Assembly: GCA_021776735.1 (NCBI GenBank)
Contig: JAJFFH010000029.1
Span: 62,001 to 126,000, forward strand
Origin: Planctomycetota bacterium
GTDB taxonomy: Bacteria; Planctomycetota; PLA2
Direction of reading: 5' to 3'
Length of the DNA stretch: 64,000 nucleotides
Shown here: piece by piece, positions 1 to 7,054 of the stretch
How the letters are laid out: the number at the start of each line of letters is the position of its first letter
Position numbering within the stretch: position 1 is the first letter of the stretch
Position numbers and translations under genes: made by a program
The notes under the pieces: model-generated
What the model was told of the DNA's origin: nothing
Databases searched by the model: none
What the model saw: the letters and a program-made list of their open reading frames with translations, nothing else

Positions 1-4
1 CATC

Positions 5-1216
5 ATGGGCGGTCTGCGACTCGAGGTCACGCCGTGCCCGAAGGACGAGGCGCTGAAGGGCGAGGTCGAGGAACTCAAGCCCGACGTGTTCAAGGACACC
101 CTCGTCATCGCCCCCCACGGCGTGGCCGCACCGCGCCGCGTCGATCGCGCCGTGCTCAAGGTCAGCGCCCGCCGCGACATGCCCGACCTGTCGCACCGTC
201 GTTTCCAAACGGTCCAAGACAACGCGAGCGGCGAGACCCTGGTCACGATCCGGAAGGTCGTCCCCAAGACGGGCGGAAGGCGCCCACTACAAGATGTCCC
301 CGAGGAGCTCAAGCCGAGCCTCGCCGCGAACTCGATGATCCAGTCGGACGCCCCTGAGATCGTTGCGCTCGCCAACGAAGTGGCCGGAAAAATCAACGAC
401 GCCTGGCGCGCCGCACAGACCCTGGAGGCCTGGGTCCACGGTTACATCAAGAAAAAGAGCCTCGACATCGGCCTCGCGACGGCACTGGAGGTGTGCAAGA
501 ACCGCGAAGGCGACTGCTCGGAGCATGCGGTGCTGCTCGCCGCGGTCTGCCGTGCCTCCGGCATCCCGGCGCGCGTGTGCATGGGACTCGAATACATCGG
601 CGGCGTCTGGGGCGGCCACGCGTGGAACGAGGTCTGGATCGACGGCAAGTGGTATCCGCTCGACGCGACCAATGGCTACGGCTTCGTCGATGGCCTCCAC
701 CTCACGCTGAGCTCGATGACCCTGAACGACGCGGACTTCGGTGCGGAGTTCATCAAGCTCACCCACGCCCTCGGCAACCTGGACATCGAGATCATCGAAG
801 CGGACCGCGCGGGCAAGACGATCCGGCCTGCACAACAAGAAACGCAAACGGACGGCGATGTCTTCACGCACAGCGACTGGGGCATTTCATTCAGGAAGCC
901 CGGCGCGTTCGCATTTCGGGCACTCAAGAAACGCCGCACGTTGTCGGCGAAGATCGCGGAGATCGTCGGCGACGGCGGAATCCTCATCAGGATCTACGCG
1001 CACGACCGTCCGCCGCGGTTCGACTGGAAAAAGTACGGGCCCGGCGAACGCATCGAGATCGGCGGCAAGCCGGCACTCCGCCAGGTCAAGACCAGCGGCA
1101 CGCGCGTGCTTGTACGCACAGACGTTGCGCTGTTCCGCTTCGAGCTGCAATCAACCGCCAAGGGCGCGTCCGAGGCCCTCGAGTCCCTCTTGGCCTCGGT
1201 GAAACTCGACGGGTGA
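5..1216 (+). CDS. Transglutaminase-like cysteine peptidase-fold protein (5' end may lie outside the window)
   Basis: The central part is a transglutaminase-like core with the full Cys-His-Asp triad: Cys171 in GDCSEHA, His205 in GGHAWNEVW and Asp220 in LDATNG. Family members act as transamidases, peptidases or inactive scaffolds, so the substrate is unknown. The first ATG is only five bases into the window and the frame stays open upstream, so the true N-terminus may be missing. No signal peptide is visible in what remains. The C-terminal third (after about residue 290) is a separate beta-rich region that I do not recognise. An R20 repeat copy at 844-861 is translated as QTDGDV in the linker between the two parts. 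The 3' end overlaps the convergent activase gene by 66 bases. Confidence 0.8.
   Translation: MGGLRLEVTPCPKDEALKGEVEELKPDVFKDTLVIAPHGVAAPRRVDRAVLKVSARRDMPDLSHRRFQTVQDNASGETLVTIRKVVPKTGGRRPLQDVPEELKPSLAANSMIQSDAPEIVALANEVAGKINDAWRAAQTLEAWVHGYIKKKSLDIGLATALEVCKNREGDCSEHAVLLAAVCRASGIPARVCMGLEYIGGVWGGHAWNEVWIDGKWYPLDATNGYGFVDGLHLTLSSMTLNDADFGAEFIKLTHALGNLDIEIIEADRAGKTIRPAQQETQTDGDVFTHSDWGISFRKPGAFAFRALKKRRTLSAKIAEIVGDGGILIRIYAHDRPPRFDWKKYGPGERIEIGGKPALRQVKTSGTRVLVRTDVALFRFELQSTAKGASEALESLLASVKLDG
844..861 (-). repeat. R20 repeat copy, inside the transglutaminase gene
   Basis: Exact GCAAACGGACGGCGATGT, the reverse complement of the R20 consensus. Read as QTDGDV. Confidence 0.9.
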
Positions 1217-1771
1217 AATCCCGCTGAGCATGACCGACCCGTCCGGCGCGATGCGCACCTCGGCCGCCGGCGCGGCGTCCAGATCGCGGGCGGCGTAGCG
1301 CCTCGTCAGCAGATGCACGCGCTGGTTGGCGGAACCTCGCAACCCGTGTCCGAGCTGTTGCGCCGCAACGTAGCGTCCGGCGATCAAGACATCGGTCCGC
1401 GACAGACATCGCCGTCCGTCCCCGACGTTCTCGATTTCCGCCAGCGAGTATCCGGAGAACAAGACGACCGAAAGCCGCGCGTCCAGGGACTCGAGAAGCG
1501 ACGCCACCGCCGGCGCCTGTTCGAGCGGTTCACCGCCGGTCAGCGTGACGCCCTCGATGCCGCCGGTCGCGTGGATGCGCGCGGCCAGTTGCGCGATCTC
1601 GATGGATTCGCCCGCGCGCGGATCGTGCGTCCCGGGGTTGAAACATCCCGGACACCCGAGCGAACAGCCCTGAACCCAGACGACGAAGCGCCGCCCCGGC
1701 CCGTTGGCCCGGCTGTGCGAAACGACCGCGTGAATCCGCAGGCCCGGCGTCGCCTGGAGAGAGTCAGCCAC
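1151..1771 (-). CDS. NrdG-like radical SAM activating protein (4Fe-4S single-cluster domain)
   Basis: A 206-residue protein with the radical-SAM cysteine motif CX3CX2C (Cys36, Cys40, Cys43 in QGCSLGCPGC) followed by TLTGGEPL, the pattern of anaerobic ribonucleotide reductase activases and related glycyl-radical activators. No ribonucleotide reductase lies nearby. The gene is instead the last of a tight operon with DUF2997, a membrane protein, DUF1257 and an AAA ATPase, so its partner is probably in that system and not NrdD. It starts with GTG and overlaps the DUF2997 gene by 8 bases. An R20 copy (1406-1419) is translated as VGDGRRCLS. Its 3' end overlaps the convergent transglutaminase gene. 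Confidence 0.8.
   Translation of the reverse strand: MADSLQATPGLRIHAVVSHSRANGPGRRFVVWVQGCSLGCPGCFNPGTHDPRAGESIEIAQLAARIHATGGIEGVTLTGGEPLEQAPAVASLLESLDARLSVVLFSGYSLAEIENVGDGRRCLSRTDVLIAGRYVAAQQLGHGLRGSANQRVHLLTRRYAARDLDAAPAAEVRIAPDGSVMLSGISPVEFHRGQEGLEGLGRALGG
1406..1419 (+). repeat. R20 repeat copy, inside the NrdG-like gene
   Basis: ACATCGCCGTCCGT, exact over the 12-base core, diverging after it. Read on the minus strand as GDGRRCLS. Confidence 0.85.
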
Positions 1772-1982
1772 CTCCGTCCCGCCCGATGTCCTGCCGTTCT
1801 TCGTGTTCCTGTTGCTCGGTCTCGCGATACTCGTGGGTAAGGTCGCGGGAAACGACCTGCGCGCCGAGATACTGCTCCATCTTCTCCGTGAGTTCGCGGC
1901 ACCTGGAGCCCTTGACGCCGAGCACCTTGACGATGACTTCGCCCTCCGGGCTGATCGTGACCTGGATTTCCTGCAAGCTCAT
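1764..1982 (-). CDS. DUF2997 family small protein
   Basis: A 72-residue acidic protein beginning MSLQEIQVTISPEGEVIVKV, the recognisable start of the DUF2997 family: a short beta-strand pair, then a helix containing CRELTEKMEQYLG. Function is unknown. DUF2997 genes commonly travel with DUF1257 and Ycf46-type ATPase genes, as here. The start overlaps the stop of the upstream membrane-protein gene by 4 bases (ATGA), so the two are translationally coupled. The C-terminal twenty residues are charged and probably disordered. Confidence 0.75.
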   Translation of the reverse strand: MSLQEIQVTISPEGEVIVKVLGVKGSRCRELTEKMEQYLGAQVVSRDLTHEYRETEQQEHEERQDIGRDGGG

Positions 1983-2572
1983 TCGTCGTCCTCCTCGGGC
2001 TCGAGTGGCATGAAGCGCGGCAACTCCAGATCGAGCGGTCGCGGCCGCTTGGGACTCTTGGGCTTGGAGCGAGGCTCGCGACGAGGCGCCGGATCATCTT
2101 CGATGGGAATGCCCCCACCGGAGCCCGCACTCAGATTGTCGATCACGCTCCTGACCACGCCGTCGGCCGGCCGGGCATCGCTCTCGGGAATCTTGTCGCC
2201 CAGCTTCTCCAGCAAATCGGCGACGGCGGTGCCTGTCGAGGTGTCATATCGGCCGAGCGCACGCAGCGCGACGCGGTACTCGGCCCGGTCGCGAAACGCC
2301 TGCTTGAACCGGCGCGCGGTCCGCTTCGCGAGACCGTCCGTGCGACAGATCACGAAGAAAAACAGCATGCCGACGCCGATCGCGATCCCGAACGCTCCCC
2401 CAAGCGAGTCCCAAAAGTCCTTGTCGAGAGCCGTCCAGGCGTACGCCGTGATGCCGACGGTCGTGATCGCCGTCACCCCGAAACAGCCGCTCATGCGGCG
2501 GTCGTGCGTCTTGACGAACGGATCGACGATCCGGTGGGCCGCGTCGCGAATCTCCCGCCTGCTGCGCGCCAA
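1979..2572 (-). CDS. Two-helix membrane protein of the Ycf46/DUF1257 operon
   Basis: A 197-residue protein with a basic N-terminus, two predicted membrane helices at roughly residues 29-47 and 57-77, and a long cytoplasmic tail ending in a Pro/Arg/Glu-rich stretch. I do not recognise a named family. It sits one base after the DUF1257 stop and overlaps the DUF2997 start, so it is part of the same transcript. It may tether this ATPase system to the membrane; that is inferred from position and topology only. Confidence 0.65.
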   Translation of the reverse strand: MARSRREIRDAAHRIVDPFVKTHDRRMSGCFGVTAITTVGITAYAWTALDKDFWDSLGGAFGIAIGVGMLFFFVICRTDGLAKRTARRFKQAFRDRAEYRVALRALGRYDTSTGTAVADLLEKLGDKIPESDARPADGVVRSVIDNLSAGSGGGIPIEDDPAPRREPRSKPKSPKRPRPLDLELPRFMPLEPEEDDE

Positions 2573-2573
2573 G

Positions 2574-2981
2574 TCAGACAGCCCTCCGCAGCGTGAGGTG
2601 GATCGAACCGTCTTCCTCCTGCTCCTCCTCGGCGAGGTCGAAGCCCTGCTCCTCGAGCAGGTCGCGCGCCACGCCGTAGGCGTACCGCTGCGTAAGCGAG
2701 TCGAGCCACAACTGCGTGAACCGGCCCCGGTCCATCTTTTCGATCACCGCCTCGAACCGACCAGCGGAACCGAGGCGAAAGCCCAGATCTGCCTGCGTAC
2801 CGGACGGAAGGTGTGCCTTGCGCACGATCACATGGGCCACACCAAGCGACGTGTTGCCCATGAACCCGGCCAGCGGCTGCGCCTCGGCGTGCACCTCGAC
2901 CTTGGCGAACAGCTCCCGGAGCGCGCGAGCAAGATGTTTGGCGGAGACGATCCGCGTATCGAGCGTGGTGTAGTGCGACAT
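2574..2981 (-). CDS. DUF1257 (Ycf35-like) protein
   Basis: A 135-residue protein starting MSHYTTLDTRI, the typical opening of DUF1257/Ycf35 proteins of cyanobacteria, plastids and scattered other bacteria. A much longer reading frame is open through this locus, but this ATG is preceded by a good GAGAGGAGA ribosome site, matches the family N-terminus and gives the usual family length. No catalytic residues are evident. It lies 26 bases after the AAA ATPase gene. Function is unknown; the conserved pairing with Ycf46-type ATPases suggests an ATPase partner or substrate. Confidence 0.8.
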   Translation of the reverse strand: MSHYTTLDTRIVSAKHLARALRELFAKVEVHAEAQPLAGFMGNTSLGVAHVIVRKAHLPSGTQADLGFRLGSAGRFEAVIEKMDRGRFTQLWLDSLTQRYAYGVARDLLEEQGFDLAEEEQEEDGSIHLTLRRAV

Positions 2982-3007
2982 CTGTTTCTCTCCTCTCCTC
3001 GGACCCG

Positions 3008-4540
3008 CTACTCCTGCTCGGGCCTGATGGGTATGGACACAAAGCGGCCCTCGGCCTCTTCGGTACCGGCAAACGAAGCCGACTGTGCCCGCCCCTCGTG
3101 AAGCCACGCGCGCAGGACGGTAATGTTCTCGCGCTGCGATCGACACATCGGCACGAGCCTGTGCAGGGCGGTGACGATGTCGATGGTGGTGAATTCGCGA
3201 ATGCCGTCGTTGAACGCGAGATACATGGCGTCGATCACCGCCTGCGCGATCTCCGCGCCCACGTAGCCGTCGCTGGCCTGAACCATGGGCCCGAGATCGT
3301 AGTTCGCGGGATCGCGACCGTTGCGCCGCAGATGCACCTGGAAGATCTCTTCGCGTTCCGCAGGCGTCGGCAGGTCGAGAAAAAAGACCTCGTCGAACCG
3401 ACCGCGCCGCAGCAACTCGGGCGGCAGCATGGCGATGTTGTTCGCGGTGGCGACGGTGAAGACCGGCTTGGTCTTTTCCTGCATCCAGGACAGGATCGTG
3501 CCGAGCACGCGCATGGACGTGCCGCCGTCGCCATCGCCGGTCGCGAGCCCCTTCTCGATCTCGTCGATCCAGAGCACGCACGGGGCCACGGTCTCGGCGA
3601 GTGCGAGGGCCTTGCGCACGTTTTCCTCGGACTGGCCGACCAGACTCCCGAACAGCGCACCGATGTCCATGCGAATCAGCGGCAGCCGCCAGAGCGAGGC
3701 CACGGTCTTTGCGGTCAGCGACTTGCCCGTCCCCGGAATGCCGATCAGCGCGATGCCCTTGGGCGCCGGCAATCCGTAGGCGCGCGCCTCCTTGCCGAAC
3801 GCACGCCCGCGCTGGCCGAGCCATTCCTTGAGCAGACCGAGCCCGCCGACATCCGCCATCGTCTCGCGCGGCGTGTAGTACTCGAGCGCCCCCGACGAGC
3901 GGATGATCTGTTTTTTCTGAGCAGCGATCAGATCGACATCGCGCTCGTCCAGCACCCCGTCGGTCACGATGGCCCGCGCAAACACGCGTTGCGCCTGATT
4001 GCTGCTCAGCCCGAGCGCCGCGCGCAAGATGCGTTGCTTGGCATCCGTATCGAGATCGTGCCGCACGCCGGGGGTCTTGAGCAGATCGTCGAGGATCTCC
4101 TCCAGCTCCTCGACGTCCGGCGGCGAGACATCGACCCGCACCGCCGCGTCCTTGAGCTCCGCGGGAACCTCTCCCGCCGGCATCGTGACGATGATCGACG
4201 TCTTCTTGTACTTGAGCCGGTGCGCAAGGTTGCGCAGCTTGCGGATGACCCGCGGCTGCCGGTCCCAGCACTGGTGAAAGTCGAGCAGCACCACGACGTT
4301 GGAACCCGGCAGTTTCTCGATCTCGTCGAGCAGCGCCAGCGGCTCGCGCGCCCGCGGCGGCGACGCCTTGCCCGCCAGCAAACGAAAGTGGTCGGCGTGA
4401 TCCCAGACGAGCAGCGTCCGTTCCGACCCCTTGCAAAGCTCGGTCAGATCGTCGAGGACCCGATGCTCGTCCACGGTCTCGACCACGATGAGCGTGGTTC
4501 GGGACCGCAGGTGCAAGTCGATTTCGCGCGCGAGTGCCAC
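3008..4540 (-). CDS. Ycf46-type AAA ATPase
   Basis: A 510-residue protein with an N-terminal RecA-like half lacking a clear P-loop (about 15-200) and a C-terminal AAA domain with Walker A GIPGTGKS (267-274), Walker B VLWIDE (322-327) and an RRGRFDE arginine-finger segment. This two-part layout matches Ycf46, linked in cyanobacteria to CO2-utilisation control. It is the first gene of a five-gene operon with DUF1257, a membrane protein, DUF2997 and an NrdG-like activase. The start is a GTG. The upstream 167 bases, shared with the divergent DUF3592 gene, hold an inverted pair of R20 repeats. Confidence 0.85.
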   Translation of the reverse strand: MALAREIDLHLRSRTTLIVVETVDEHRVLDDLTELCKGSERTLLVWDHADHFRLLAGKASPPRAREPLALLDEIEKLPGSNVVVLLDFHQCWDRQPRVIRKLRNLAHRLKYKKTSIIVTMPAGEVPAELKDAAVRVDVSPPDVEELEEILDDLLKTPGVRHDLDTDAKQRILRAALGLSSNQAQRVFARAIVTDGVLDERDVDLIAAQKKQIIRSSGALEYYTPRETMADVGGLGLLKEWLGQRGRAFGKEARAYGLPAPKGIALIGIPGTGKSLTAKTVASLWRLPLIRMDIGALFGSLVGQSEENVRKALALAETVAPCVLWIDEIEKGLATGDGDGGTSMRVLGTILSWMQEKTKPVFTVATANNIAMLPPELLRRGRFDEVFFLDLPTPAEREEIFQVHLRRNGRDPANYDLGPMVQASDGYVGAEIAQAVIDAMYLAFNDGIREFTTIDIVTALHRLVPMCRSQRENITVLRAWLHEGRAQSASFAGTEEAEGRFVSIPIRPEQE

Positions 4541-4569
4541 GGGCGCCAGTGTACGCCCCCGCAGCCTCG

Positions 4570-4585
4570 AAACATCGCCGTCGTG
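4570..4585 (+). repeat. Degenerate R20 copy, left arm of an inverted pair
   Basis: AAACATCGCCGTCGTGC, one base deleted relative to the core. It faces the copy at 4641 across 55 bases in the divergent promoter region. Confidence 0.55.
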
Positions 4586-4640
4586 CAGCTACGTCGCGTT
4601 CGTGCCGCAAACCCGTCAAGTCGAAGCGCATCGGAAAACA

Positions 4641-4656
4641 GCATACGGACGGCGAT
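4641..4656 (-). repeat. R20 copy, right arm of an inverted pair
   Basis: GCATACGGACGGCGAT, exact over the 12-base core. Intergenic, 51 bases before the DUF3592 start. Confidence 0.85.
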
Positions 4657-4707
4657 TTTTCCGGGCGCGCTTCAGCCGTGCTCCGCGGCACCGATAACGG
4701 ATGCGGA

Positions 4708-5160
4708 ATGAACCGGAATCATCAGATGTGGGCGCGGGCGGCCAGCGGATTGGCCGCCTTCATGATTTTTGCAACCGTGGGCGTGACCGTCTACCACGAC
4801 GATGCCGACTTCCGCGCCGGCGCGGAGCGGACACTGGCCACGGTCGTGCGGCACGAGTCGCGCGGCTCGGCGGCGACGGCGCAACTGATCCATCCGGTCG
4901 TCCGGTTCGAGGATCGTGACGGCCGTCCGGTCGTCGCGGCGGTCGAGGACGGCACCGAATCGCCGCTGTTTCGCGAGGGCGAGAGCGTCGTCGTCTTGTA
5001 CGACCCCGCGCACCCGCGCCGTGTGCGTCTCGAGTCCACGCTGGGCCGGTTCGCGCTTCCCGCACTGTTCGCGCTCGCCGGCGCGATCGCCTTCGCGCTC
5101 TGCCTCCGCCCGGGCCCGCCCAAGGAGGCGACGGCGTCTTCCGAATCGCACGAGGCCTAG
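4708..5160 (+). CDS. DUF3592-type membrane protein
   Basis: A 150-residue protein with one membrane helix near each end (about 10-28 and 113-134) and a soluble beta-rich middle containing HPVVRFEDRDGRPV and VVVLYDPAHPRRVRLES, which matches the DUF3592 pattern. The open frame extends further upstream, but the ATG at 4708 gives the family-typical N-terminus; translation upstream of it would read through the R20 repeat. Function is unknown. It is divergent from the AAA ATPase operon and 49 bases before the next gene on the same strand. Confidence 0.7.
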   Translation: MNRNHQMWARAASGLAAFMIFATVGVTVYHDDADFRAGAERTLATVVRHESRGSAATAQLIHPVVRFEDRDGRPVVAAVEDGTESPLFREGESVVVLYDPAHPRRVRLESTLGRFALPALFALAGAIAFALCLRPGPPKEATASSESHEA

Positions 5161-5209
5161 CCGCGCCCCGGCTCTGCTGGCGGCTGGACCGGAGCGGTAT
5201 CGTGGTGTC

Positions 5210-5689
5210 ATGTCGCCGCGCAGCATCGGCCTGTTCGTCGGACTCACTGCCGCCGCGGTCACCCTCGTGCTGTGGAACCGCTCCGACGGCGATGCCTTCG
5301 GCGGCAACGAGCTCGATGCCGCGAAGATGCGCTGGAACGACAATCGGCCGGACGATTACGATCTGGTGGTCGTGACCAAGGGCGCGCGCCCGGCCCGCCA
5401 CGAGATCAAGGTTCGCGGTCGCCGTGTGGTATCGCGCACGACCGACGGTCGCGAGGTCGCGGTCCGCCTGCTCGGCACCTGGACGGTGAGCGGGATGTTC
5501 GAGACCATCGGTCTTGAGCTGAACAACCAGGCGCAGGCCCAGCGCGTCTACGGCGTGACCGGTCCCGACGACGTCACCCTGAACGCGGACTTCGACAAGA
5601 AGTACGGGTATCCGCGCGTGTTCCTGCGCCACGTCCACGGCCAAAAACGCAGCATCGAGTGGAAGGTCGAGTCCTTCACCCCGCGCTAG
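5210..5689 (+). CDS. DUF6174-like exported or membrane-anchored protein
   Basis: A 159-residue protein with an N-terminal hydrophobic helix (about 6-22) that is a signal peptide or anchor. The segment RWNDNRPDDYDLVVVTKG, followed by HEIKVRGRRVVS, resembles DUF6174, a small extracytoplasmic domain of unknown function. The open frame runs further upstream, but the ATG at 5210 gives the clean signal. It probably follows DUF3592 in one transcript. The 3' end overlaps the convergent MauE/DoxX-like gene by 14 bases. Confidence 0.6.
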   Translation: MSPRSIGLFVGLTAAAVTLVLWNRSDGDAFGGNELDAAKMRWNDNRPDDYDLVVVTKGARPARHEIKVRGRRVVSRTTDGREVAVRLLGTWTVSGMFETIGLELNNQAQAQRVYGVTGPDDVTLNADFDKKYGYPRVFLRHVHGQKRSIEWKVESFTPR

Positions 5690-6074
5690 CACTCGTGCGA
5701 GCCCGGAGACGGCGCTCTTCCGCGGCAAACACGACGGCGCAGGCAACCGCGAGCACCGCAGCGACGACCAGGTGTGCCGCAAACGGCATCTTCAGTGGTC
5801 CAAAGCAGCCGCACATTCGAGGGTCGTAGCCGCGCGAGCGAGCAAACGTCAAGAACCCCATCGCCCCCACCATCAGCGCCGCGAGCAGGATGGCCGAAAA
5901 GCGCCGCCTGTCGCGATGCAGGAGCCCGAGGCCGGCGATGAACTCCACGATCATCATCAGGTGGTTGGCCGCGTCGAACGGGTTGGCGCAGAGATAGTTC
6001 GGGGCGAACAACTTCGCGACCGCCATCGTCAAGAACACAACGCCCAACAAGGACGCCAAACCCGGCGATCGCAT
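5676..6074 (-). CDS. MauE/DoxX-like four-helix membrane protein
   Basis: A 132-residue protein with four predicted membrane helices and the motif CGCFGPLK before the last helix. The CGCFG pair is typical of MauE-like redox-associated membrane proteins, which carry thiols across the membrane or pair with thioredoxin-like partners. No thioredoxin gene is adjacent. The gene stands alone, convergent with the DUF6174-like gene and divergent from the BlaI-regulated SRPBCC gene. Confidence 0.65.
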   Translation of the reverse strand: MRSPGLASLLGVVFLTMAVAKLFAPNYLCANPFDAANHLMMIVEFIAGLGLLHRDRRRFSAILLAALMVGAMGFLTFARSRGYDPRMCGCFGPLKMPFAAHLVVAAVLAVACAVVFAAEERRLRARTSASAG

Positions 6075-6210
6075 ACGCGCCTATCGACCGCCGAGAGCCG
6101 TTCCCTGAGTCGGAGCCGCCGGGCCCCCGGCTATCCCGTTCCCCGTCTCTTCGGTTCCGGGCGTCCCCGCCTTCCCCCTGCCCCCGCCCCCTCACTCCCG
6201 GCGCGATAGT

Positions 6211-6225
6211 TTTACATTTGTAGTA
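6211..6225. promoter_or_regulatory. Probable BlaI operator in front of the SRPBCC gene
   Basis: The dyad TACA-TT-TGTA (6213-6222) followed by GTA matches the BlaI/MecI operator pattern and nearly repeats the dyad in front of the blaI-like gene 400 bases downstream. It ends 10 bases before the SRPBCC start codon, a position suited to repression. Confidence 0.7.
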
Positions 6226-6235
6226 GGCTCGGTGA

Positions 6236-6574
6236 ATGAAGCTGGAGCATCAAATCGAGATCGACTGCCCGCCGAGCGTGGTGTGGATCTGGCTCGACGA
6301 GCCGGAGCGGCAAAAACAATGGATGAAGGGGCTGGTCGGCAACGAACTCACCAGCGGCGAGCATGGCCGGGTCGGCGCGGCGTTTCGGATGAGGATCAAG
6401 GAAGGACGACGCATCACGGAGATGGATGGCGAACTCGAGCACTTCGACCGGCCGCGCGAGATGCGGATTCGGCTTTGGGGCGGCTCCATGAAGCTCCAAA
6501 AGGACGAGGGCATGGTTGTGACGTACACCCTGACGGAACTGGCCGGTGATCGTACGCGCGTCTCGTATCACTGA
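6236..6574 (+). CDS. Short SRPBCC (START-like) domain protein
   Basis: A 112-residue protein beginning MKLEHQIEIDCPPSVVWIWL, the first strand and helix of the SRPBCC fold, followed by the expected beta strands. Members bind hydrophobic ligands or act as cyclases. At 112 residues it stops before the long C-terminal helix that normally closes the ligand cavity (usual length about 140-150), so it is either a shortened member or truncated by a nearby frameshift. A BlaI-type operator lies just upstream, which puts it in the regulon of the next gene. Confidence 0.7.
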   Translation: MKLEHQIEIDCPPSVVWIWLDEPERQKQWMKGLVGNELTSGEHGRVGAAFRMRIKEGRRITEMDGELEHFDRPREMRIRLWGGSMKLQKDEGMVVTYTLTELAGDRTRVSYH

Positions 6575-6630
6575 AGCGCTCGCCGAGGCGGAATCGGCGA
6601 ACGCGTGACGGTTTTCCTGGACAATGCTTC

Positions 6631-6640
6631 TACATCTGTA
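6631..6640. promoter_or_regulatory. Probable BlaI operator in front of the blaI-like gene
   Basis: The perfect TACA-TC-TGTA dyad, extended to CTACATCTGTAGT apart from the centre, matches BlaI/MecI operators. It ends only 5 bases before the ATG, so bound repressor would cover the promoter or start region and allow autoregulation. Confidence 0.75.
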
Positions 6641-6645
6641 GTATC

Positions 6646-7041
6646 ATGCCTGCCGTGCGACTGAGCGATGCCGAATGGACGGTCATGAACGCCGTGTGGG
6701 ACCGTGAGCCCGCGACCGCGCGCGACGTGCTGGACGCCGTCGTCGATGAAACGGCGTGGGCCTACACCACCGTCAAGACCATGATGGATCGGTTGGTGGA
6801 CAAGGGCGCGCTCAAGGCGCGACGGTCCTCGGCAGCAGTCGTGTACCGCCCGGCGGTGACGCGCGAAAAGGCCCGGCGCTCTGCGATGCGCTCGCTGGCC
6901 GAGAGGGCTTTTGGCGGCGCGTTCGGCCCGATGGCGCACATGCTGCTGGAGGGCCGCGGCCTCACGGCCAAGGAACGGCGCGAGCTCAAGCGCCTCCTGC
7001 AAGAGGATCACGACCGGCGTCGGACGGGCTCCGGTCAATGA
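6646..7041 (+). CDS. BlaI/MecI/CopY-family repressor
   Basis: A 131-residue winged-helix repressor. VRLSDAEWTVMNAVWDREPATARDVLDAV and WAYTTVKTMMDRLVDKGAL are the characteristic helix-turn-helix segments of the family. Such repressors bind TACA/TGTA dyads as dimers and are inactivated through a partner M56 membrane peptidase. That partner is the next gene, 13 bases downstream. Two matching operators lie in front of this gene and the SRPBCC gene. No beta-lactamase is nearby, so the pair probably senses something other than, or additional to, beta-lactams. Confidence 0.9.
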   Translation: MPAVRLSDAEWTVMNAVWDREPATARDVLDAVVDETAWAYTTVKTMMDRLVDKGALKARRSSAAVVYRPAVTREKARRSAMRSLAERAFGGAFGPMAHMLLEGRGLTAKERRELKRLLQEDHDRRRTGSGQ

Positions 7042-7054
7042 GAGGAGCCACGCG

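Noticed and set aside
2982..4691. Very long minus-strand open frame running through the AAA ATPase locus into the DUF1257 gene
   Set aside because: Upstream of MSHYTT it is arginine/alanine-rich frame-shifted reading of the ATPase gene. The ATPase frame has all family motifs and DUF1257 has its own ribosome site.
5285..5296. CGACGGCGATGCC in the DUF6174-like gene, resembling the R20 core
   Set aside because: Only about ten bases match and the outer bases differ. Chance or codon bias is enough.
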